Below, piece by piece: positions 1 through 5,798 of a stretch of DNA of 9,132 nt (position 1 is its first letter; each line of letters starts with the position of its first letter). The notes beneath the pieces were generated by a model. The model was not told where the DNA came from. It searched no databases and saw only the letters and a program-made list of their open reading frames with translations. This stretch comes from Auritidibacter sp. Marseille-P8566 (GTDB lineage Bacteria; Bacteroidota; Bacteroidia; Flavobacteriales; Flavobacteriaceae): positions 1 to 9,132 of the forward strand of contig CALPQA020000050.1 in assembly GCA_943325595.2 (NCBI GenBank). The letters are read 5' to 3'. Made by a program: the position numbers and the translations under genes.

Positions 1-66
1 ATAGTAGGTTTTGGTTTGGCTAAAGATAGGATTTTTTTTGATTACGGCATTAAAAGGCAAAAATAG
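1..66 (+). CDS. possible C-terminal tail of an upstream gene (partial)
   Basis: Frame 1 is open from the first base to a TAG at 64-66 and gives 21 residues, beginning IVGFGLAKDRIFFDYG. The alternation of hydrophobic and polar residues, with aromatics and a Phe-Asp-Tyr near the end, looks like the last strand of an outer-membrane beta-barrel, but that is only an impression. An open run of 21 codons can arise by chance in DNA of this composition, so the coding call is tentative. The start lies outside the window and I do not recognise the family. No hairpin terminator is evident just downstream; the next structure is the repeat starting at 98. Confidence 0.35.
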   Translation: MVGFGLAKDRIFFDYGIKRQK

Positions 67-97
67 AAACTAACCTTTGCATCAAAAGTTGTTTTTT

Positions 98-222
98 GGG
101 CGCGCCCTCGTTTAGAATGTCATTGCGAATAATGAAGCAATCATTAAACTCGGTCAGGCTGTTCGCTGCAATCCACGCCCAAAAGCGTGGGATTTCCGCT
201 GCCATCCTTCGCGCAAACCTCG
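98..222 (+). repeat. dispersed intergenic repeat, copy A (inverted partner of 1301-1400)
   Basis: The element opens with a perfect 10-bp palindrome, GGGCGCGCCC (98-107), after a T-run. The body at 151-222 contains GGTCAGGCTGTTCGCTGCAA and then a perfect 6-bp stem (173-178 CCACGC with 185-190 GCGTGG) before GCCATCCTTCGCGC. The reverse complement of 1301-1400 shows the same order of blocks: a GGGC..GCCC palindrome, CTCG, GGTCAGGCTGTTCG, CAATC, a variable hairpin and CCATCCTTC. Conserved ends around a variable hairpin are typical of REP-like dispersed elements. I recall similar sequences between Flavobacterium genes but have not verified this. Bases 111-148 are absent from copy B and are described separately. 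No coding capacity is seen. Confidence 0.7.
119..142 (+). repeat. small hairpin repeat nested in repeat copy A
   Basis: GTCATTGCGAATAATGAAGC and the bases after it form a 5-bp stem (122-126 ATTGC with 137-141 GCAAT) around a 10-base loop. It resembles the GTCATTGCGA...GAAGCAATC type of dispersed repeat seen in several bacterial phyla; that is recall, not a search result. It lies in a 38-bp stretch (111-148) found in copy A but not in copy B. The stretch has CTCG on both sides (107-110 and 149-152), as an inserted segment might. Confidence 0.45.
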
Positions 223-396
223 ATAAAAGAATTTCGGTTTAGGATTCTAAAGAAACTAAACATTTGAATATAAAAAAAGCCACTCTGACGATTTGTAATC
301 AAGTAATACCTATATTTGAACTAAATACGCTAGTGAGTAGCGACAATCTAACCAAATTTGGGGCGATAGGCGCTACTTTGTAGCGCATATATATAA
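223..396. other. non-coding stretch with two short hairpins
   Basis: No plausible gene is seen on either strand. Two perfect hairpins are present: CGCTA/TAGCG at 328-332 and 338-342, and a 7-bp stem GCGCTAC/GTAGCGC at 370-376 and 380-386 with a 3-base TTT loop. The second lacks a T-run on either side and so does not look like an intrinsic terminator. It precedes the inverted-repeat end at 397-412. The segment TTGTAG...GTTATGTGGG (379-406) echoes the reverse complement of 1046-1066, so the left side may be a decayed or variant copy of the downstream element. Confidence 0.5.
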
Positions 397-412
397 GTTA
401 TGTGGGAGTTGT
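397..412 (+). repeat. inner inverted repeat, left arm
   Basis: The 16-base sequence GTTATGTGGGAGTTGT matches the reverse complement of 1040-1055 at 15 of 16 positions. The two arms are 627 bp apart and enclose the small membrane-protein gene and its flanking direct repeats. Such a match is unlikely by chance over this distance, so the arms probably share an origin. Confidence 0.65.
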
Positions 413-473
413 GCCGAAATTACGCAGATAAAATCAATCAGAAAATAAACTTTTGTTTCCGCAAGAAATATAC

Positions 474-557
474 AAAGCAGAAGCGTGAAAGTTGGAACTT
501 GCCAGCAGAAACTTGAAAAATTGAAACCTGAAAAGCAGAAGTGTGAAAATCGGAATT
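474..557 (+). repeat. upstream direct repeats (two units)
   Basis: AAAGCAGAAGCGTGAAA occurs at 474-490 and, with one change (C to T), at 532-548. The second unit is followed by ATCGGAATT (549-557). The same 17-mer recurs exactly downstream of the membrane-protein gene at 993-1009, again followed shortly by ATCGGAATT. The intervening sequence also contains looser variants such as AGCAGAAACTTGAAA (504-518), so the stretch looks like a degenerate tandem of a GCAGAA..(G)TGAAA unit. It forms the leader of the gene at 614; its function is unknown. Confidence 0.65.
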
Positions 558-613
558 CAGAGAAAACAAAGCAATTTAGATTAAGCAGAAAATAATTTTA
601 TATGATTTGAAAT

Positions 614-979
614 ATGAAACGAATATTAGTATTTGGATTTTTAAATAGTATAATACAAACTGTATTTTATTCCTTCCTCCTTGCATTAGTTTATTTAACG
701 ATAACTCCAAATCAAAAACTAGTTATAGGAACTGTATTTCCTTTTATTATACTTGCTTTTTTTATCATTGTATTAATTCAGAACCTGTTAACTTCAATTT
801 TGAAGAAAAAAGCATTTACTTGGATATTTTTCATCTTGTCAATAGGATTATTTTCGTTACCGATTTTTAATCCATTTAGAATATGGCTTTCGTTATTGTT
901 TTGTTTACTAATCGTTTTGATTTTATTAATTCCTACGTTTATTAAGAAGAATTTCATAGCAATCGAAACGGAAAATTGA
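614..979 (+). CDS. hypothetical four-helix integral membrane protein (121 aa)
   Basis: I do not recognise this protein. It starts at ATG 614 and ends at TGA 977-979. It is strongly hydrophobic, with four likely transmembrane segments at about residues 5-31, 37-63, 68-86 and 89-110. Basic residues lie at Lys2-Arg3, in the Lys64-Lys65-Lys66 loop and at Lys111-Lys112, and the tail is short and acidic (ETEN). By the positive-inside rule both termini and the middle loop are probably cytoplasmic. No catalytic motif is visible. The DNA is very AT-rich, with many TTT and ATT codons. The leader is A-rich with no Shine-Dalgarno site, as expected in Bacteroidota. Nested repeats surround the gene on both sides, so it may be a cassette-type or recently acquired gene. 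The helix pattern argues for real coding; expression is unproven, since no strong promoter is seen. Confidence 0.7.
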   Translation: MKRILVFGFLNSIIQTVFYSFLLALVYLTITPNQKLVIGTVFPFIILAFFIIVLIQNLLTSILKKKAFTWIFFILSIGLFSLPIFNPFRIWLSLLFCLLIVLILLIPTFIKKNFIAIETEN

Positions 980-992
980 AATTACGAACCAA

Positions 993-1031
993 AAAGCAGA
1001 AGCGTGAAAAGTTTGCGGTCAAATCGGAATT
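993..1031 (+). repeat. downstream direct repeat (third unit)
   Basis: AAAGCAGAAGCGTGAAA at 993-1009 is identical to 474-490. It is followed by ATCGGAATT at 1023-1031, matching 549-557, although 13 bases separate the two motifs here and none do upstream. It begins 14 bp after the stop codon of the membrane-protein gene, so that gene is bracketed by same-orientation copies. Confidence 0.65.
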
Positions 1032-1039
1032 TCGACAAA

Positions 1040-1055
1040 ACAACCCCCACATAAC
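1040..1055 (-). repeat. inner inverted repeat, right arm
   Basis: ACAACCCCCACATAAC is the reverse complement of 397-412 with one mismatch. It directly abuts the large imperfect palindrome at 1057-1169. Confidence 0.65.
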
Positions 1056-1056
1056 A

Positions 1057-1169
1057 GCCACTACAACGGATTTGGGCATTGGGCTTAATGGAAAGATGGT
1101 TTTGTATTTGGGATGATTTGGCAAATCCGAAAATAGAGCTTAATTTAGTCCCAAACCCGCTGTAGTGCC
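1057..1169. repeat. large imperfect palindrome, possibly a recombination-site-like element
   Basis: The 20-base arm 1057-1076 (starting GCCACTACAACGG) pairs with 1150-1169 (CCCAAACCCGCTGTAGTGCC) at 17 of 20 positions. The arms enclose 73 bases that contain a further small stem (1115-1119 GATTT with 1123-1127 AAATC). TAAC lies just outside the left arm (1052-1055), and AACGTTAC (1172-1179, its reverse complement containing TAAC) just outside the right. Long imperfect arms with conserved short ends recall integron attC sites, but the integron core consensus (GTTRRRY) is not clearly met and no integrase gene is present. A structured repeat of unknown type is the safest description. A 66-codon open frame on the minus strand runs through it and is probably not a gene. 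Confidence 0.5.
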
Positions 1170-1188
1170 AGAACGTTACCAATAGTTT

Positions 1189-1274
1189 GTCTTGCTGAAC
1201 TTGTTTCAGTATCTTTAAGAATCTGAAATAAATTCAGATTGACAAATCAACGGTTCAATTCAGATAGACAAAAC
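1189..1274. repeat. palindromic dispersed-type repeat with short direct repeats
   Basis: Bases 1189-1214 (containing GCTGAACTTGTTTCAG) pair with 1220-1243 (containing CTGAAATAAATTCAG) as an imperfect hairpin around a short loop. An alternative perfect 8-bp stem forms at 1220-1227 and 1233-1240. The GCTGAACTTGTTTCAG motif resembles a palindromic repeat I recall from many Bacteroidota genomes. ATTCAGATTGACAAATC (1232-1248) is repeated at 1258-1274 with two changes. A weak promoter-like pair, TTTG (1186-1189) and TATCTTTA (1210-1217, spacer 20), coincides with it and could drive the acetyltransferase gene, but the match is imperfect and the palindrome may create it by accident. Confidence 0.5.
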
Positions 1275-1300
1275 AAAGTTACAATTGGAAATAGCGTTGT

Positions 1301-1400
1301 CGAAGTCGCATGAAGGATGGTAGAGGAAATCCTCTGTGGAACGCAGTGGAGCAGAGATTGCAACGAACAGCCTGACCCGAACTTTTCGAGGGGCATGCCC
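1301..1400 (-). repeat. dispersed intergenic repeat, copy B (inverted relative to copy A)
   Basis: Read on the minus strand, this begins with the palindrome GGGCATGCCC (1391-1400), then CTCG, GGTCAGGCTGTTCG, CAATC, a variable hairpin (CTCTG 1332-1336 with CAGAG 1352-1356) and CCATCCTTCATGCG. These are the same blocks in the same order as copy A at 98-222, with a different hairpin sequence and without the 38-bp insert. Its outer edge is 18 bp upstream of the GNAT start codon, so it lies in that gene's leader or promoter region. A minus-strand open frame crossing it (1247-1489) is judged non-coding. Confidence 0.7.
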
Positions 1401-1418
1401 AAATAAAAAAAATAAACT

Positions 1419-1871
1419 ATGATTTCATTCTTACGAACCCACTCCGAAAATCCTGATTTCAAAAAATTAGTCGTTGAATTGGATTTCATCTTGAAAATTC
1501 TTGACGGAGAAGATCATGCTTTTTATGCGGATTTGAATCAAACGGTGGTGCTCAATGAAGTGCTTGTGGTTTATGAAAATAACACACCTATAGGATGTGG
1601 AGCGTTTAGAACGTATACCGAAAATACTGTGGAAATCAAACGAATGTATGTCCCAGAATTGCATCGCAACAAGGGAATTGCTTCCAAAATTCTGACTGAA
1701 TTAGAAGCTTGGGCGAAAGAATTAGGCACTGCAAAATGCATTTTAGAAACGGGAATTATGCAAGTAGAAGCGATTGGGTTATACCTCAAAAATGGTTATG
1801 AAAAAATAGAAAATTACGGGAATTATAAAGGTGTTGCCAATAGCATTTGCTTTGGGAAAACAATCGGTTGA
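1419..1871 (+). CDS. GNAT-family N-acetyltransferase (150 aa)
   Basis: This is a single-domain cytoplasmic acetyltransferase that should use acetyl-CoA to acetylate an amine on a small molecule or protein; the substrate cannot be told from sequence. The core fold spans about residues 45-148. Strand beta-4 and the acetyl-CoA pyrophosphate loop are clear: VEIKRMYVPELHRNKGIASK at 71-90, where R83-N-K-G-I-A88 is the Arg/Gln-x-x-Gly-x-Gly/Ala signature. The next helix (KILTELEAWAKELG) and the motif AIGLYLKNGYEKIENYG (118-134) are typical of the family's C-terminal half, and Tyr122 is a candidate general acid by family analogy. The length is normal for a minimal GNAT. The ATG at 1419 follows an A-rich leader and is the only sensible start. 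The gene stands alone, convergent with aconitase, behind repeat copy B. Confidence 0.9.
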   Translation: MISFLRTHSENPDFKKLVVELDFILKILDGEDHAFYADLNQTVVLNEVLVVYENNTPIGCGAFRTYTENTVEIKRMYVPELHRNKGIASKILTELEAWAKELGTAKCILETGIMQVEAIGLYLKNGYEKIENYGNYKGVANSICFGKTIG

Positions 1872-1890
1872 TTATATTAAAGTTGTTTTT

Positions 1891-1920
1891 TTGCCACGGA
1901 TTGCACTGATTAAACTGATT
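1891..1920 (+). repeat. dispersed repeat fragment, family of 2012-2064
   Basis: TTGCCACGGATT (1891-1902) matches TTGCCACAGATT (2012-2023) at 11 of 12 positions, and related ATTAA and ACTGATT blocks follow. It appears to be one end of the same kind of element, lacking the palindromic second half seen at 2025-2061. It starts 19 bp after the GNAT stop codon. Confidence 0.4.
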
Positions 1921-1922
1921 TT

Positions 1923-1947
1923 AAAACCTGCGGTTTTGGTTTTTTTT
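1923..1947 (+). terminator. possible intrinsic terminator of the GNAT gene
   Basis: A 6-bp stem, AAAACC (1923-1928) with GGTTTT (1932-1937), closes a 3-base loop. After GG, eight T residues run from 1940 to 1947. It lies 51 bp after the GNAT stop codon in the right orientation. The stem is short and weak, so this is a moderate call. Confidence 0.45.
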
Positions 1948-1949
1948 AT

Positions 1950-1985
1950 CACAAAGATCACAAAGGAACACAAAGAATCACAAAG
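1950..1985 (+). repeat. short tandem repeat, four CACAAAG units
   Basis: CACAAAG starts at 1950, 1959, 1969 and 1979, giving periods of 9, 10 and 10 bases with variable 2-3-base linkers (AT, GAA, AAT). It lies in the gap between the convergent GNAT and aconitase genes. No coding or regulatory role is evident. Confidence 0.6.
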
Positions 1986-2011
1986 TATTTAGAGAATTCT
2001 GTGGGTGGTTT

Positions 2012-2064
2012 TTGCCACAGATTACCACGAATTAATTAGTGAAAATTCGTGTAATTCGTGGGTG
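2012..2064. repeat. palindromic repeat (CCACGAATTA family)
   Basis: CCACGAATTA (2025-2034) pairs perfectly with TAATTCGTGG (2052-2061). A second, alternative pairing exists between CACGAATT (2026-2033) and AATTCGTG (2044-2051). TTGCCACAGATT precedes the stem. The form TTGCCACGAATTACACGAAT is one I recall as a common intergenic palindrome in Bacteroidota, though this is unverified. It sits 83 bp beyond the end of the aconitase gene. Confidence 0.55.
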
Positions 2065-2093
2065 ACTTTTTTAGAAATGAAAGTGAAAAGAAT

Positions 2094-2124
2094 AAAAAAA
2101 CGCGCTGTTCACACAGCGCGTTTT
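2094..2124 (-). terminator. intrinsic terminator of the aconitase gene
   Basis: A perfect GC-rich 8-bp stem, CGCGCTGT (2101-2108) with ACAGCGCG (2113-2120), closes a 4-base loop. On the minus strand it is followed by seven T residues (complement of 2094-2100). It lies 24 bp past the aconitase stop codon. Four T residues on the plus-strand side (2121-2124) may let it also stop transcription arriving from the GNAT side. Confidence 0.85.
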
Positions 2125-2144
2125 AAGTATAATTAAAAATGTGA

Positions 2145-4409
2145 TTATGCTTTTCCAGCAGCAATTAAGTTCAATGCTGAACCTGCAACAAACCAGCCAA
2201 TTTGACCTTCGTTGTAGGTGTGGTTTGCCAAGATGATATCTTTTGAACCATCTGCGTGAACGAATTCTAATGTTAACGGTTTCCCTGGTGCAAAATCAAC
2301 TAAATCTACGAAGTTAATTGTGTCATCTTCTTGGATTTTATCGTAATCAGCTTCGTTAGCAAACGTTAAACCTAACATTCCTTGTTTTTTCAAGTTGGTT
2401 TCGTGAATACGTGCAAATGATTTTACCAATACGGCTTTTACGCCTAAGAAACGAGGCTCCATTGCTGCGTGTTCTCTTGAAGAACCTTCACCATAATTGT
2501 GATCTCCCACAACTACAGAAGGAATTCCAGCCGCTTTGTATGCACGTGCTACAGCAGGAACTGCATCGTATTGACCTGTTAATTGGTTTTTTACATTATT
2601 TGTTTTTTGGTTGAATGCATTAATTGCTCCAATCAACATATTATTAGAAATAGCATCTAAATGTCCACGGAAACGCAACCATGGTCCCGCCATAGAAATG
2701 TGATCAGTCGTACATTTTCCGAATGCTTTGATCAATAATTTAGCTCCTGTAATGTTTTTTCCGTCCCAAGCAGTAAACGGCGCAAGCAATTGCAAACGCT
2801 CTGAAGTTTCACTTACCAAGATTTGAACTCCTGAACCATCTTCGGCTGGTGCTTGAAAACCTGGGTCTTCGGCATCAAAACCTTTTGGAGGCAATTCATT
2901 TCCTGTTGGTTCGTCTAACATTACTTCTTCTCCGTCTTCGTTGATTAATTTATCTGTTAACGGATTGAAACCTAAATCTCCAGCTATTGCAAGAGCGGTA
3001 ACTAATTCTGGTGAACCTACGAATGCCAAGGTGTTTGGATTTCCATCGGCACGTTTTGAGAAATTACGGTTGAATGAGTGAACGATAGTATTGCGTTCTT
3101 CTTTCTCTGCTCCTTCTCTGTCCCACATTCCGATACATGGTCCACAAGCATTTGCAAAAACAGTCGCTCCAATTTTATCGAATGTATCAATAAATCCATC
3201 ACGCTCAATAGTGTAACGCACAACTTCAGATCCTGGAGTAATGGTGAATTTTGCTTTTGTTTTAAGGTTTTTTTCGGTTACTTGTTTCGCTAATGAGGCG
3301 GCACGAGCAATATCTTCATAAGAGGAGTTGGTACAAGAACCAATTAACCCTACTTCAATTTTTAAAGGCCAGTTATTTTTTATCGCTTCCTCTCTCATTT
3401 TAGAAATTGGAGTTGATAAATCTGGTGTGTAAGGACCGTTTAAATGCGGCTCTAATTCTGATAAATTAATTTCTATTACTTGGTCGAAATACTGCTCTGG
3501 GTTTGCATATACTTCAGCATCACCTGTTAAATAAGCGGCTACTTTATCTGCAGCATCGGCTACATCAGCTCTGTTTGTAGAACGTAAATAACGGCTCATA
3601 GAATCGTCGTATCCAAAAGTAGAAGTGGTTGCTCCAATTTCAGCACCCATATTACAAATAGTTCCTTTTCCTGTACACGACATTGCCGTTGCACCTTCGC
3701 CAAAATATTCAACGATTGCTCCAGTTCCTCCTTTTACAGTTAAGATTCCAGCAACTTTCAAGATTACATCTTTTGGAGCTGTCCAACCTGATAATTTTCC
3801 AGTTAATTTTACTCCGATTAATTTAGGAAATTTCAATTCCCAAGCCATTCCTGACATAACATCTACTGCATCGGCACCACCAACACCAATGGCTAACATA
3901 CCTAATCCACCTGCATTTACAGTATGTGAATCGGTTCCAATCATCATTCCACCTGGAAATGCATAATTTTCTAAAACTACTTGGTGGATAATACCTGCTC
4001 CTGGTTTCCAGAAACCGATTCCGTATTTATTTGATACTGAAGATAGGAAATCAAATACTTCACTACTTTGTGATTTGGCACGCGCTAAATCGGTTACTGC
4101 ATCAACTTTGGCTTGGATCAAGTGGTCACAATGCACAGTTGTAGGCACGGCAACTTTAGGTTTTCCAGCATGCATAAATTGCAATAAAGCCATTTGTGCA
4201 GTCGCATCTTGACACGCAACACGGTCTGGAGCGAAGTCAACATAGTCAACTCCTTTTTTAAATGCTTTCGAAGGCGTTCCTTCCCAAAGGTGTGAATATA
4301 AAATTTTCTCTGTTAAAGTTAATGGTCGACCAACGATTTCTCTTGCTTTATCAACGCGAGAAGACATAGTGTCGTAAACCTTTTTAATCATATCAATATC
4401 AAAAGCCAT
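2145..4409 (-). CDS. acn: aconitate hydratase, mitochondrial-type (754 aa)
   Basis: This enzyme interconverts citrate and isocitrate through cis-aconitate in the TCA cycle, in the cytoplasm, using a [4Fe-4S] cluster. The three cluster ligands are visible: Cys359 in [10 protein letters not shown], and Cys422 and Cys425 in [11 protein letters not shown]. Other active-site blocks are HCDHLIQ (93-99), GTDSHT (158-163), and GSSREH (642-647) with the catalytic serine Ser643 and substrate-binding Arg645 by analogy to pig aconitase. Domains 1-3 cover about residues 1-500; the swivelling domain 4 begins near 535 and contains [13 protein letters not shown] (565-577). At 754 residues it matches the mitochondrial-type family rather than the longer bacterial AcnA or AcnB (about 860-890). 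All key residues are intact. The ATG at 4409 gives a family-like N-terminus. It has its own terminator and upstream promoter-like boxes, so it is probably transcribed alone. Confidence 0.97.
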   Translation of the reverse strand: MAFDIDMIKKVYDTMSSRVDKAREIVGRPLTLTEKILYSHLWEGTPSKAFKKGVDYVDFAPDRVACQDATAQMALLQFMHAGKPKVAVPTTVHCDHLIQAKVDAVTDLARAKSQSSEVFDFLSSVSNKYGIGFWKPGAGIIHQVVLENYAFPGGMMIGTDSHTVNAGGLGMLAIGVGGADAVDVMSGMAWELKFPKLIGVKLTGKLSGWTAPKDVILKVAGILTVKGGTGAIVEYFGEGATAMSCTGKGTICNMGAEIGATTSTFGYDDSMSRYLRSTNRADVADAADKVAAYLTGDAEVYANPEQYFDQVIEINLSELEPHLNGPYTPDLSTPISKMREEAIKNNWPLKIEVGLIGSCTNSSYEDIARAASLAKQVTEKNLKTKAKFTITPGSEVVRYTIERDGFIDTFDKIGATVFANACGPCIGMWDREGAEKEERNTIVHSFNRNFSKRADGNPNTLAFVGSPELVTALAIAGDLGFNPLTDKLINEDGEEVMLDEPTGNELPPKGFDAEDPGFQAPAEDGSGVQILVSETSERLQLLAPFTAWDGKNITGAKLLIKAFGKCTTDHISMAGPWLRFRGHLDAISNNMLIGAINAFNQKTNNVKNQLTGQYDAVPAVARAYKAAGIPSVVVGDHNYGEGSSREHAAMEPRFLGVKAVLVKSFARIHETNLKKQGMLGLTFANEADYDKIQEDDTINFVDLVDFAPGKPLTLEFVHADGSKDIILANHTYNEGQIGWFVAGSALNLIAAGKA

Positions 4410-4436
4410 AGTAATCTGAATTAGTTTATTAGGTCA

Positions 4437-4466
4437 CAAATTTAATCAATTCCAATTAATATTAAA
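4437..4466 (-). promoter_or_regulatory. promoter-like boxes proximal to aconitase
   Basis: On the minus strand a perfect TAnnTTTG box, TAAATTTG, occupies 4444-4437. A TTTA at 4466-4463, an imperfect match to the upstream TTTG, lies 18 bases before it. Transcription would begin near 4430 and leave a leader of about 20 bases before the ATG at 4409. The consensus is that described for Bacteroidota housekeeping promoters; activity is inferred. Confidence 0.45.
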
Positions 4467-4567
4467 GATATTTTAATAAAAGTAGCATTTGAAACAATTA
4501 TTATTGATAAAAAGCAACTTCAATCGTTTTTTATTAAATTATAATTAAAAAAAGAATAAAATATTAC

Positions 4568-4601
4568 CAAATTTATAAATAATAGTATTTTTTTTATCAA
4601 A
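4568..4601 (-). promoter_or_regulatory. second, distal promoter-like boxes for aconitase
   Basis: On the minus strand TTTG (4601-4598) is followed after 22 bases by TAAATTTG (4575-4568). Both elements match the Bacteroidota consensus exactly and the spacing is within the usual range. A transcript from here would carry a leader of about 150 bases. The surrounding DNA is extremely AT-rich, so a chance match is possible. Confidence 0.35.
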
Positions 4602-4718
4602 TTCGGAATGAGTGAATTTAAAAAATTCCTTATAATCTTTATAAATAAGCAATGAATCGCTTCTACAAGCTATTTCACAATAAGCTAGTTAAAAAATGTA
4701 ATTAATTTATCAAACTAA

Positions 4719-4756
4719 AAAAGCCTCAAATCTTATTTCTAAAATTTGAGGCTTTT
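4719..4756 (-). terminator. intrinsic terminator after moxR
   Basis: A perfect 13-bp stem, AAAAGCCTCAAAT (4719-4731) with ATTTGAGGCTTTT (4744-4756), closes a 12-base loop. On the minus strand it ends in six T residues (complement of 4717-4722). It lies 16 bp past the moxR stop codon and separates the operon from aconitase. Confidence 0.85.
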
Positions 4757-4772
4757 CACTTATTCTATTGTA

Positions 4773-5726
4773 TTACAACAAAGAATCGATAATTTTTTCG
4801 ATAGAAATTCCTTCTGCATCCGCTTTGTAATTTTTTACCACACGGTGTCTTAATATTCCTGTTGCAACCGCTTTCACATCTTCAATATCTGGTGAGAATT
4901 TCCCGTTGAAAGCAGCATTGGCTTTGGCCGCTAAAATCAGGTTTTGTGACGCTCTTGGACCTGCTCCCCAATCGATATAGTTTTTTACAAAATCGTTTGA
5001 AAGCGCATTATCTGGACGTGTTTTACTTACTAAAGTTACCGCATATTCTATTACATTATCGGCAACAGGAATTCTACGAATCAACTGCTGGAAATCGATA
5101 ATTTCTTGTGAATTGAACAACGGATTTACAGTGATATTCGCATCCGAAGTTGTGCTTTTAACCACTTGAACTTCTTCAGCAAAAGAAGGATAATCTAATT
5201 TTATGGAAAACATAAAACGGTCTAATTGCGCTTCCGGCAAAGGATAGGTTCCTTCTTGCTCGATTGGGTTTTGCGTTGCCAAAACGAAATACGGCAACGA
5301 TAATTTATAGTTATGACCCGCAATAGTTACAGCACGTTCTTGCATCGCTTCCAATAAAGCTGCTTGCGTTTTTGGTGGCGTTCTATTGATCTCATCGGCC
5401 AAAATAATATTAGAAAAAATAGGTCCTTTCAAGAATTTGAACTGTCGATTTTCGTCTAAGATTTCACTTCCTAAGATATCCGAGGGCATTAAATCTGGTG
5501 TAAATTGAATTCTTTTGAAATCCAATCCCAAAGCCTGTGCAATAGTATTTACCATTAAGGTTTTTGCTAATCCAGGAACACCAACTAAAAGTGCATGACC
5601 ACCAGAAAATATACTCAACAGAATTTGATCAACAACTTCTTCTTGACCAACAATTATTTTTGCAATTTCAACTTTAAGTTCAAGTCGCTTTTGAACCAAT
5701 TTATTTATTTCAGCTACGTCAGACAT
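4773..5726 (-). CDS. moxR: MoxR-family AAA+ ATPase (317 aa)
   Basis: A cytoplasmic AAA+ ATPase of the MoxR group (AAA_3 domain followed by a helical lid). These proteins act as chaperones that activate or remodel partners, often VWA-domain proteins, but the partner here is unknown. Visible motifs are Walker A GVPGLAKT (49-56), Walker B IILADEINR (107-115, with Asp111 and Glu112), sensor 1 at Asn153 in ATQNPIEQEG, the Arg finger region LDRF (168-171) and sensor 2 in GPRAS (Arg258). The lid runs from about residue 210 to the end. Length and motifs are normal and all nucleotide-binding residues are intact. The start at 5726 (MSDVAEINK) is the family-like one. It lies 72 bp downstream of the SurA-like gene and probably ends that operon. 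The DUF58 and VWA genes that commonly follow moxR are absent; a terminator and aconitase come next. Confidence 0.95.
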   Translation of the reverse strand: MSDVAEINKLVQKRLELKVEIAKIIVGQEEVVDQILLSIFSGGHALLVGVPGLAKTLMVNTIAQALGLDFKRIQFTPDLMPSDILGSEILDENRQFKFLKGPIFSNIILADEINRTPPKTQAALLEAMQERAVTIAGHNYKLSLPYFVLATQNPIEQEGTYPLPEAQLDRFMFSIKLDYPSFAEEVQVVKSTTSDANITVNPLFNSQEIIDFQQLIRRIPVADNVIEYAVTLVSKTRPDNALSNDFVKNYIDWGAGPRASQNLILAAKANAAFNGKFSPDIEDVKAVATGILRHRVVKNYKADAEGISIEKIIDSLL

Positions 5727-5798
5727 TAAAATAGTATTTTAGATTAGCTTTTGATTATAAGATCTTTACGCTAGAAACTGATTACTGGAGATTGAATA

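Larger units (their letters stand above)
4410..4718. other. AT-rich intergenic region between moxR terminator and aconitase
   Basis: No gene or RNA is seen on either strand. The stretch is very AT-rich with several A- and T-runs and holds the two promoter-like pairs described separately. AAGCTATTTCACAATAAGCT (4668-4687) contains a repeated AAGCTA/AAGCT but has no clear further structure. It most likely serves as the aconitase control region. Confidence 0.5.

Noticed and set aside
370..386. Hairpin GCGCTAC/GTAGCGC as a transcription terminator
   Set aside because: The stem is good but there is no T-run on either side, and it belongs to the repeat structure before 397.
397..1180. A true integron gene cassette
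   Set aside because: Flanking sites are in inverted rather than direct orientation, the GTTRRRY core is not clearly met and no integrase is present. Kept only as a hypothesis for the palindrome.
982..1182. A 66-codon minus-strand open frame downstream of the membrane gene
   Set aside because: It runs through the large palindrome and the repeat arms; its sequence is explained by these structures and shows no protein family features.
1181..1190. AATAGTTTGT as a TAnnTTTG promoter box
   Set aside because: Only one base separates TA from TTTG instead of two, and no upstream TTTG at suitable spacing was found for it.
1247..1489. An 80-codon minus-strand open frame
   Set aside because: It crosses repeat copy B and overlaps the start of the GNAT gene on the opposite strand, so it is a shadow of both.
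1950..1985. CRISPR array
   Set aside because: Units are only 7 bases with 2-3-base linkers and no spacers; this is a simple tandem repeat.
3625..3966. A 113-codon open frame on the plus strand inside aconitase
   Set aside because: It is antisense to a perfectly conserved enzyme, and its Pro- and Ile-rich composition is what the reverse reading of aconitase codons gives. No promoter-like boxes were noted for it.
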